48,638 nucleotides of DNA from Methanothrix harundinacea (GTDB taxonomy: Archaea > Halobacteriota > Methanosarcinia > Methanotrichales > Methanotrichaceae): contig LGFT01000025.1 in the NCBI GenBank assembly GCA_001509375.1, positions 1 through 48,638 on the forward strand, written 5' to 3'. Positions 42,368 to 48,638 of this stretch are shown one piece after another. Below the pieces are notes generated by a model. That model searched no databases. It was given only the letters and a program-made list of their open reading frames with translations, and was not told the origin of the DNA. The number at the start of each line of letters is the position of its first letter. The stretch's first letter is position 1. The position numbers and the translations under genes are program-made.

Positions 42368-43161
42368 TCGTTTTGGACTTGAACCCCACCTTAATTGCAG
42401 GAGCGCTTCTGGTGGCCTTGATCTTTTTTTTCTCAGTGAAGATCACCCGGCAATACGAACGAGCAGTCGTCTTCAGGTTCGGAAAGCTCCTCGGTGAGAG
42501 GGGTCCGGGACTTTTCTTCATCGTGCCCATCGCAGATCGGATCGTCAAGGTCGATCTCAGGGTGAGAGAGCTGGACGTTCCAAGGCAAACGGTGATTTCT
42601 CGCGACAACGTCAGCATCGACGTCGATGCTGTCATCTACTACAAGGTGACCGACTCGACGAGGGCGATCGTGGAGGTGGAGGACTACGGAGCAGCGACGG
42701 CGCTTCTCGCCCAGACGACCTTGAGGGACGTCCTCGGCCAAAACGAGCTCGACACCATCCTCTCCAACCGGGACGAGCTGAACACGGAGATTCAGGCGAT
42801 CCTGGACGCGATGACCGACCCCTGGGGGATCAGGGTGGTAACCGCCACCTTGAGGGACGTCTCCCTCCCTGAGAACATGCTCCGGGCCATCGCCAGGCAG
42901 GCGGAGGCGGAACGGGAGAAGAGAGCCCGGATCATCCTTGCCGAGGGCGAGTATCAGGCATCTCGACGGATGAACGATGCCGCCACCTTGTACGAGGAGA
43001 AGCCCTCCGCCTTGAAGCTTAGAGAGTTTCAGACCCTGACTGAGATCGCCAAGGAGAAGAATCTGATAGTGGTGTCCACCGGAGCTGAAAGCGCCAGAAC
43101 TCCGGGGGATATCTGTGCCACCGCCGGTTTGGCGAAGGCGGTCACTGAGAGGCGGGGATGA
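42361..43161 (+). CDS. SPFH/stomatin-like (slipin) membrane protein
   Basis: A 266-residue band 7 protein: one N-terminal membrane helix (LIAGALLVALIFFFSV), then the SPFH domain with YERAVVFRFGKLLGERGPGLFFIVP, VDLRVRELDVPRQTVISRDNVSIDVDAVIYYKV and LRDVLGQNELDTIL. A C-terminal helix (EREKRARIILAEGEYQAS) used for oligomer formation follows. Slipins scaffold membrane microdomains and can act with a membrane protease (NfeD), but no NfeD gene is present. GTG 42361 overlaps the methyltransferase stop; the 3' end overlaps the permease start by four bases. Its place inside a transporter/nitrogenase-like operon is unusual and suggests it organises the importer or the enzyme at the membrane. Confidence 0.85.
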   Translation: MVIVLDLNPTLIAGALLVALIFFFSVKITRQYERAVVFRFGKLLGERGPGLFFIVPIADRIVKVDLRVRELDVPRQTVISRDNVSIDVDAVIYYKVTDSTRAIVEVEDYGAATALLAQTTLRDVLGQNELDTILSNRDELNTEIQAILDAMTDPWGIRVVTATLRDVSLPENMLRAIARQAEAEREKRARIILAEGEYQASRRMNDAATLYEEKPSALKLREFQTLTEIAKEKNLIVVSTGAESARTPGDICATAGLAKAVTERRG

Positions 43162-44249
43162 CAAAGGTCGCCAGACGCCATTCGTCCCGCACCGGAAAGA
43201 AGTCGAATGTTCAGAGGGAGTTTGACAAATTTGTAGGAAGAAAAATATTGTTTATGTTCGCCCTCCTGGTCCTGGCCGCTATCCTGGTGGGGGTGAGCGT
43301 AACCTTCGGCCCGTTGGAGATCACCGTATTAGAGGTGTATAGGGCGATAATTCAGAGGATTTTATCCACGGACCTCGGCATGGACGAGCTTACAGAGCTC
43401 GTCATATGGAACATCAGGCTTCCCAGGATCATGTGGGGCCTCGCGGCAGGTTTCGGCCTGGGAGTTGCAGGATGTATCATGCAGGCTGTACTCAGAAATC
43501 CCCTGGCAAGCCCCTTCACGTTGGGTATATCGGCCGGCGCGAACTTCGGTGTCTCTCTTGCGATAATTCTGGATTTCGCCATCTTCGGCGGGATGTACGC
43601 AGTTATCGGAAACGCCTTCATCTTTGCCTTTTTGACCTCGATGATCATCATCGGCATCTCCGCCATTAAGGGGGGGACCGTCGAGATCCTGATCCTTGCC
43701 GGGATCGCATTGAACTACGTATTCCGCGCCGCAAGTGACCTTTTCAAGTACTTTGCGACCTATGAGCAGAAAGAGGCGACACAAGCGTTCGGTCAGGGTG
43801 ATCTTGGCACCTTCGGTTGGAGCGAGCTTTCTCTCGTCGCTTTGATCATCCTCGTCTGCATGATCCTGGTGGCACCAAAATTGAGGGACCTGAACATAAT
43901 GACCGCGGGCGATGAGACCGCCAAGAGCCTGGGGATAGATGCTGGAAATCTCAGGATGTTTGTGATGATGGTGGCCAGCTTTCTTGTAGCAAGCGTGGTC
44001 GCCTTCGTCGGGCCCATCGGATTTGTGGGGCTGGTGGGGCCCCACATGTCCCGCATGATAATCGGGTCAGACCACCGGTTCCAGCTTCCTGCCTCTGGCC
44101 TTCTTGGGGCCATAATACTGGTATCCTCAGACATCCTCGGAATGAATATAATCCCGCCCATAATCATCCCTGTTGGAATCATGACCTCCATTCTGGGAGT
44201 GCCGTTTTTCTTCTATCTGATAATGACGAGGAGGAGGGAGTACTGGTAA
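43158..44249 (+). CDS. FecCD/BtuC-type ABC transporter permease (importer 2)
   Basis: A 363-residue permease with about ten membrane helices after a basic N-terminus. Motifs: NIRLPRIMWGLAAGFGLGVAGCIMQAVLRNPLASPFTLGISAGANFG, ILAGIALNYVFRA and VGPIGFVGLVGPHMSRMIIGSDHR. It belongs to the same family as the permease at 33019 but is clearly different in sequence. ATG 43158 overlaps the slipin stop (ATGA). The ATPase starts one base after this stop. There is no binding-protein gene in this operon; the dockerin-type proteins just upstream are the obvious candidates to feed it. Confidence 0.87.
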   Translation: MTKVARRHSSRTGKKSNVQREFDKFVGRKILFMFALLVLAAILVGVSVTFGPLEITVLEVYRAIIQRILSTDLGMDELTELVIWNIRLPRIMWGLAAGFGLGVAGCIMQAVLRNPLASPFTLGISAGANFGVSLAIILDFAIFGGMYAVIGNAFIFAFLTSMIIIGISAIKGGTVEILILAGIALNYVFRAASDLFKYFATYEQKEATQAFGQGDLGTFGWSELSLVALIILVCMILVAPKLRDLNIMTAGDETAKSLGIDAGNLRMFVMMVASFLVASVVAFVGPIGFVGLVGPHMSRMIIGSDHRFQLPASGLLGAIILVSSDILGMNIIPPIIIPVGIMTSILGVPFFFYLIMTRRREYW

Positions 44250-44250
44250 A

Positions 44251-45147
44251 ATGATGATTAAGCTAGCGATCAACGGCCTGACCTTCAGCTACAACAGCGT
44301 TCCAATTCTGGATGATATCTGCATGGAGGTCGCCCCGGCAAAGTTGCTCAGCGTCGTCGGGCCAAACGGAACCGGAAAATCTACTTTGCTCAAGTGCGTC
44401 GATCGGGTGCTGAAACCTCAGCAAGGAAACATCTTGCTTGATCGCAAGGATATCATGAAGATGGACCGGATGGAGATCGCAAAACAGGTCGGGTACGTCC
44501 AACAGAATGTAAAACGGAGCTTTCCAACTACGGTCTTCGATACGGTGATCATGGGACGGAGACCTCATCAAGGCTGGCAGACGAGGGATGAAGATCACGA
44601 GATCGTCTGGGAGATCCTCGAGCTTCTGGACATCGATCAGTTCGCGTTGAAGTACTTCAACGAGCTCAGCGGGGGCCAGCAACAGAGGGTGCTGATAGCA
44701 CGTGCTCTCGCACAGGAGGCGAGCGTTCTGCTATTGGACGAGCCCACCTCCAACCTGGACATCAAACGCCAGCTAGAGGTCATGGACATAATACAGGACC
44801 TTGTGAGAACTAAGAGGATCACCGCCATGGTGGCCATCCACGACCTCAACCTGGCGTCGAGATACTCGGATCGGATGATCATGATGAAAAATGGGAGGAT
44901 CATTGTGGCTGGAGATCCAAGGGATGTTTTGACCGCTGAGAACATAGAGGCGATTTATGGCGTCGAAGTTGACATAAGAACCCAATCTGATGCGCCTTAC
45001 GTCGTCCCTTTGAAACCGATTAAGACGAAGAAAGTCTGGCACCACGAGAACGATTTTATAGCACGAAGTAAGAAAAAGGTCTCATCCATCGGCAGAATTT
45101 CAGATAACCTTTCAGAGCGGTTTGGTCAGGTAAAAGTTCTGAAGTGA
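44251..45147 (+). CDS. ABC transporter ATPase of importer 2 (FepC/BtuD type)
   Basis: A 298-residue ATPase with Walker A GPNGTGKSTLL, Q-loop YVQQNVK, signature LSGGQQQRVLIARAL, Walker B VLLLDEPTSNLD and H-loop AIHDLNLASRY. The core ends at about residue 255; a basic tail of some 40 residues (KTKKVWHHENDFIARSKKK and on) is longer than usual and could contact other proteins of the operon. ATG 44251 is one base after the permease stop (an ATG follows at 44254). A 59-base gap leads to the nitrogenase-like genes. Confidence 0.87.
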   Translation: MMIKLAINGLTFSYNSVPILDDICMEVAPAKLLSVVGPNGTGKSTLLKCVDRVLKPQQGNILLDRKDIMKMDRMEIAKQVGYVQQNVKRSFPTTVFDTVIMGRRPHQGWQTRDEDHEIVWEILELLDIDQFALKYFNELSGGQQQRVLIARALAQEASVLLLDEPTSNLDIKRQLEVMDIIQDLVRTKRITAMVAIHDLNLASRYSDRMIMMKNGRIIVAGDPRDVLTAENIEAIYGVEVDIRTQSDAPYVVPLKPIKTKKVWHHENDFIARSKKKVSSIGRISDNLSERFGQVKVLK

Positions 45148-45206
45148 GTGGGTTGTCCAACGCCAGATTCGCGACAATACATACCGTTTAAGTTGGGGCG
45201 AAACGA

Positions 45207-46535
45207 ATGAAGTTAGATGACATATCCTTGGAGGGAAAATGCCTCCGATTGAGCGAAGTCGTCGAAGATGTGGCCCTGCCCAAAACCGCCGATGCGAAGT
45301 ACCCAGGGTCACATTGCGCTTTCAGAACGGTGGCTGGCATCCTACCTCTCATCAAAAACTCCTATGGTTTGCTTTTGGGCCCTGCTATCTGTCTTTACAA
45401 CGCCAAGCTGACCGTGAACATAAGGTCTCTGACCTCTGACCCCCGGCCAAACAACCTCCTCTTTCTTACATACTCCCAGGAAGATATAATATTCGGATTT
45501 CACAAGAAGGTCCGAGAGGCCATTTTGGAGGTGGATCGTAGATACCATCCAGAGGTGTTGTTCTTGGTCACCACGTGTCTGCAAGAGATCGTCGGTGAAG
45601 ATTTCGACGCTTCAATAGAAGAGATCCAAAGGGAGGTGAAGGCCAAGATGCTGGTGATCCATACCGACAACTTCACCTGTGAAGATGCCTCACCCGGCAT
45701 AGAGAACGTCTTCTTATCCTTGTCGGAGCTGATGGAGCCCCAGGAAGCGGAGGAGGGGTCTGTCAACCTGTTGGGTTTTTGGACGCCGAAAGCGAAGAAG
45801 ACGGAGCTTGTTCGGCTGCTGGGATCTGAGGATATAATGATCAAGAACGCCATACCCTCTTACTGTAGCCCAGAAGATCTGAGTCGTGCGCCTGGAGTTT
45901 CGCTTAACATAGCATTGGACCATTTTGCTCTGAAACTTGCCAAAAAGATGAAGGAGATGTTCGGCACAGAGTACATCTATTGCGAAAGACCCTATCATCC
46001 GGATTCTATCGAGCTATGGTACCAGAAGATCGCCAACGCCTTGGGCATCGATCTGGATTTGAAGGTCGCAGACCTTAAGAGAGAGACCGAAGAGCTGGTC
46101 ACTCAGGCGAAGGGCAGTTTATCCGGCAAGAGCTGTGTCCTCTTTGGCCAGCCCGGAAGGACCCTAGACATGGCTTTTCTCCTTTCCGAGCTGGGGATCG
46201 AGCTGAAGGCGATCATGCTTCACCGCCTTCTCTCCGACGATCACACAGATGCTCAAAAGCTTCTGGCCGAGGGAATCGATCCTCTCGTCTTCAGAGGGGA
46301 CAACGCCCTTCAAACAGAGAAACTGCTCTCGACGTTGAGGCCAGATATCTGCGTCGGGTGCAGAGATTATAGGGTTCTTGCCAGGCAGGGAATCGAGCCA
46401 TGTATGCTGATTCCATCGCACTTCAAGCTGGGATTTGAGGCGACTAATGAAATCTTGCGTCTCATGCATCGAGAGCCTGCAGGCTTTGGGGCTCTGAGAT
46501 ACAAAGAACGACTTTTGAACAGTGGAGCGGTCTAG
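45207..46535 (+). CDS. nitrogenase component-1-like protein, NifD/NifE-type subunit
   Basis: A 442-residue member of the NifD/NifE/CfbD/BchN superfamily. All three P-cluster-type cysteines of a NifD-like subunit are present: Cys37 (YPGSHCAF), Cys62 (LGPAICLYN) and Cys124 (VTTCLQEIVGED). The C-terminal half has the usual second and third Rossmann-like domains (VLFGQPGRTLDMAFLLSELGIE) and an unusual CVGCRDY motif. It does not look like NifD (no recognisable cofactor-ligand regions), nor like the 370-residue CfbD encoded at 4414. It should form the reductase core with the next gene product. A possible internal promoter (CGTTTAAG) lies in the 59-base gap upstream. Confidence 0.82.
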   Translation: MKLDDISLEGKCLRLSEVVEDVALPKTADAKYPGSHCAFRTVAGILPLIKNSYGLLLGPAICLYNAKLTVNIRSLTSDPRPNNLLFLTYSQEDIIFGFHKKVREAILEVDRRYHPEVLFLVTTCLQEIVGEDFDASIEEIQREVKAKMLVIHTDNFTCEDASPGIENVFLSLSELMEPQEAEEGSVNLLGFWTPKAKKTELVRLLGSEDIMIKNAIPSYCSPEDLSRAPGVSLNIALDHFALKLAKKMKEMFGTEYIYCERPYHPDSIELWYQKIANALGIDLDLKVADLKRETEELVTQAKGSLSGKSCVLFGQPGRTLDMAFLLSELGIELKAIMLHRLLSDDHTDAQKLLAEGIDPLVFRGDNALQTEKLLSTLRPDICVGCRDYRVLARQGIEPCMLIPSHFKLGFEATNEILRLMHREPAGFGALRYKERLLNSGAV

Positions 46536-46536
46536 A

Positions 46537-47808
46537 ATGGATCTGAAGTTGAATAGCTATCCTGCGCCTTCCGATTATTTTGGGGTTTTGTGGGGCCTTT
46601 CTGGCGTCGATGATCTTTTGGTTCTGGAACACGGGTCCACTGGAACCTGCAGCTACAACGTCGTCAATTACATGATAATGAACAAACAGTCCCCAAAAGG
46701 GAAGCTATTCTCCTGCGGGATGGACGAAGATGACGTGGTGATGGGGCGAGAAGACAAGTTGAAACGGGCGGTGGAAGAGCTTGACCAGACCTTTCACCCC
46801 AAAATCATCGCGTTGGTCGCAACAGGAGTGACCTCCGTAATCGGCCTGGACCTCGATGGCGTAATCGAGGAGATTCAGCCTCGCACTAACGCAAAGCTTC
46901 TCTCCTTTGCCAGTGGGGGCTTTGCGGGAGACTACACTTGGGGAATAAAAGAGGTCTTCCGCACTTTGGCGATGGAGGTGGCAGAAGAGTCAAAAGATCG
47001 AAAGCCGTTTTCGGTCAACGTTATCGGACCCGCGATCGACTCCTTCAACAACGTCTCAGATCTGGCCGAGCTGAGACGGTTGCTGAAGCTCTTGGGAGCC
47101 GAAGTCAACACTGTCTTCACCTGCCACACGAGCGTCGGCGGGATAGAGAGCATGGCTTCAGCCTCTCTGAACCTGGTCACGAGAGATGTGGGGCTGGAGG
47201 CTGCCCAGATCCTTGAAGACCGTTTCGGGATTCCTTACGTTTATGGCCTTCCTTTCGGGATAAAAGGAACGGTTGAGTGGTTGGAAGAGGTGGGTGAGAG
47301 GCTGGACTTATACCTGGAGATGGGGACGTTGGCCTCTGAGCTGGAACGATACGGATTTTCCATCTTGGAGCTTACAACCCCTCTCCAGAGATGTGATCAC
47401 CTGAGGGCGGTGATATCGTGTCCTTATGATTACGCCCTGGGGTTTGCAAAGCTCATGCGGGACGAATGGGGCATGAACCCGCCTCTTGTGGTGTTGCCAA
47501 CAGAGCCGAATGATCCCAAATTCGAAGACGAACTCGGCAGGTTTGGCGTTTCCGACGTTTTGATCGGGCCGGATACCTCGATTCTGGAAGAGGAGGTATT
47601 CAGGATCGATCCTCACGTAATCTTCGGAAACTCCTACGACCTTCACATCGCAAAAGAGGTTCCCATCAAGATGCATGCTGCATTTCCGGCCTTCGATCGT
47701 CTCTATCGGTTCGATGGTACGCCCTTTGTCGGGTTCAGGGGGCATGCTTACCTCACCCAGACCTTCGTCAACCTGCTCAACCAGAATCCAGAGGTGTTCA
47801 GAAATTGA
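46537..47808 (+). CDS. nitrogenase component-1-like protein, NifK/NifN-type subunit with reduced Cys set
   Basis: A 423-residue partner subunit. The N-terminal block EHGSTGTCSYN (Cys38) aligns with the NifK motif HGxxGC, and FSCGMDEDDVVMGRE with the SxSMTED-x-FGG region. The segment VATGVTSVIGLDL corresponds to the motif that carries the third cluster Cys, but here Gly97 replaces Cys; the first NifK Cys is missing as well. An extra Cys60 could compensate. ATG 46537 begins one base after the preceding stop with GGAG nine bases upstream; the frame continues to GTG 46522. The stop overlaps the NifH-like start by four bases. Confidence 0.8.
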   Translation: MDLKLNSYPAPSDYFGVLWGLSGVDDLLVLEHGSTGTCSYNVVNYMIMNKQSPKGKLFSCGMDEDDVVMGREDKLKRAVEELDQTFHPKIIALVATGVTSVIGLDLDGVIEEIQPRTNAKLLSFASGGFAGDYTWGIKEVFRTLAMEVAEESKDRKPFSVNVIGPAIDSFNNVSDLAELRRLLKLLGAEVNTVFTCHTSVGGIESMASASLNLVTRDVGLEAAQILEDRFGIPYVYGLPFGIKGTVEWLEEVGERLDLYLEMGTLASELERYGFSILELTTPLQRCDHLRAVISCPYDYALGFAKLMRDEWGMNPPLVVLPTEPNDPKFEDELGRFGVSDVLIGPDTSILEEEVFRIDPHVIFGNSYDLHIAKEVPIKMHAAFPAFDRLYRFDGTPFVGFRGHAYLTQTFVNLLNQNPEVFRN

Positions 47809-48584
47809 AGAAAATCGCTATCTATGGCAAGGGGGGAATTGGAAAGTCTACCACCACCGCCAACATATCCGCAGCCTTGGGAGAGATGAGGTACAAAGTG
47901 ATGCAGATCGGATGCGACCCGAAAGCCGATTCGACCAGCATGCTGATGAACGGAAGGCCGGTGCCGACCATTCTGGACACCTTGAGAAACAGCGACGTGG
48001 AGGCATCCCTCGCTGATATGGTCTTTCGGGGCTTTGGAGGCGTGCTCTGCGCAGAATGTGGCGGCCCAACTCCGGGGGTAGGATGTGCCGGCAGGGGTAT
48101 AATAGCCTCTTTTGAGAAGTTGGAGGCTTTGAATGCTTACGAAATCTATAAGCCCGATGTCGTCTTTTACGACGTTTTAGGAGATGTCGTATGCGGCGGA
48201 TTTGCGATGCCCCTTCGGAGAGGATACGCAAAAGAGGTCTACATCGTGACCTCAGGGGAGAAGATGTCCCTCTTCGCCGCCCGAAACATCGCCAAAGCGG
48301 TGGAGCAGTTCAAAGGCCGGGGCTACGCCCAGCTGAAAGGCATAATTCTCAACGCCCGGGGAGTTGCAAACGAGTCCGAGATGGTGAAGAGAGCGGCCCA
48401 AGAGATGGGCATCGAAGTTGTCGCCGAAATCCCTCGCGACCCCACGATTCAGGCTTGTGAAGACGAGAACATGACCGTGATCGAAGGGGCGCCAGATTCA
48501 GATTTAGCGAAGACGTACAGAAAACTGGCCCAGAAGATCATGAATACCCCTCTCCTGATTTCACCAAGATGGAATAGCCCTTAA
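47805..48584 (+). CDS. NifH/CfbC/BchL-like ATP-dependent reductase (iron protein)
   Basis: A 259-residue NifH-superfamily protein that should be the ATP-driven electron donor to the two subunits before it. It has the P-loop YGKGGIGKSTTTANI, switch I region GCDPKADST, both Fe4S4 ligands Cys94 (GVGCAGRGI) and Cys130 (LGDVVCGGFAMPLR) and the Arg after the first ligand. The start is TTG 47805, overlapping the previous stop (TTGA), with GAGGTG eight bases upstream; the protein begins exactly at the family's first strand. Gene order (component 1 pair, then H) differs from nifHDK. It could also serve CfbD at 4414, whose own reductase gene is not in the window, but the tight operon argues for a dedicated role. 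Confidence 0.85.
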   Translation: MKKIAIYGKGGIGKSTTTANISAALGEMRYKVMQIGCDPKADSTSMLMNGRPVPTILDTLRNSDVEASLADMVFRGFGGVLCAECGGPTPGVGCAGRGIIASFEKLEALNAYEIYKPDVVFYDVLGDVVCGGFAMPLRRGYAKEVYIVTSGEKMSLFAARNIAKAVEQFKGRGYAQLKGIILNARGVANESEMVKRAAQEMGIEVVAEIPRDPTIQACEDENMTVIEGAPDSDLAKTYRKLAQKIMNTPLLISPRWNSP

Positions 48585-48638
48585 ATCGGTATAAATTGGA
48601 TTAAACATTGAAATAAGGTATTCAGTCAAAAACATTGA
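48585..48638. other. start of an AT-rich intergenic region at the window end
   Basis: Fifty-four AT-rich bases after the NifH-like gene; no terminator hairpin or gene start is visible before the edge. Confidence 0.4.

Noticed and set aside
47805-48584. Reading the NifH-like gene as cfbC
   Set aside because: It overlaps two other nitrogenase-like subunit genes in a dedicated operon 42 kb from cfbD; cfbC identity would need a tree, so no symbol is given.
45207-48584. Reading the right-end genes as true nitrogenase nifDKH
   Set aside because: The second subunit lacks cluster cysteines, no nifE/N/B genes or molybdate genes are present, and the subunits are shorter than NifD and NifK.
1-48638. 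tRNA, rRNA, CRISPR array or cobalamin riboswitch
   Set aside because: No cloverleaf, rRNA segment, regular short repeat-spacer pattern or B12-box could be recognised by eye on either strand.

Overview
The window reads as chromosomal DNA of a methanogenic archaeon of the order Methanosarcinales, most likely a Methanothrix (Methanosaeta)-like organism. Evidence: three coenzyme F430 genes (cfbA, cfbE, cfbD), a homoaconitase/homoisocitrate dehydrogenase-type pair of the coenzyme B pathway, archaeal SecE, SufBC without other Suf genes, a CetZ-like tubulin, DUF373, NosD and CARDB surface proteins, and archaeal TATA/BRE promoters, some placed for leaderless mRNAs. The genus is an inference; no rRNA gene is present.

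Left part (1-23340), mostly housekeeping and visibly GC-rich. A transposase remnant is followed by an exported hydrolase and a small surface protein (minus), the F430 operon cfbA-cfbE-cfbD (plus) with an intrinsic-type terminator, secE (minus), and a Na/phosphate symporter (plus). Then come a minus-strand operon for 2-oxoacid chain elongation (AksE/LeuD type, a conserved Cys-rich unknown, AksF/LeuB type), sufC-sufB, a minus operon DUF167 - Toprim - THEP1 (the last frameshifted), purH with a degenerate N-terminal domain, a NosD-type beta-helix surface protein, divergent nadX/nadC for NAD synthesis, a CARDB surface protein, a CetZ-like tubulin, a GXGXG (FwdC-like) protein, a DUF373 membrane protein and a small exported protein.

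Middle part (23341-41400), more AT-rich and accessory. Four tandem units of about 345-380 bp carry the same promoter and can form the same long-range stem; I read them as four related structured RNAs. They lead into two tandem runs of exported proteins that fuse a dockerin-like Ca-binding pair to a BtuF/FecB-type substrate-binding domain: 25055-28703 (three genes, the last broken) and 35594-41389 (five genes, two broken). Between the runs lie two small exported paralogs (one frameshifted), two ordinary substrate-binding proteins, a FecCD permease and its ATPase (a complete metal-chelate/corrinoid-type importer), and a small exported protein. Inside the dockerin proteins the framework is strongly conserved, while one loop at the start of the C-terminal lobe is hypervariable and rich in cysteine.

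Right part (41501-48584), a tightly packed seven-gene operon: SAM methyltransferase, SPFH/stomatin-like protein, FecCD permease, ABC ATPase, two nitrogenase component-1-like subunits and a NifH-like reductase. The first component-1 subunit keeps all three P-cluster-type cysteines; the second has lost at least two. This is not NifHDK, CfbCD, or an obvious chlorophyll-type reductase. My reading, an inference, is that the dockerin-type binding proteins and the two importers capture a metal chelate or related cofactor or thiol compound that the nitrogenase-like enzyme reduces or remodels. The RNA repeats share a promoter type with one dockerin gene and may be co-regulated with it. This dockerin-binding-protein array plus nitrogenase-like operon is the best candidate for an undescribed system here.
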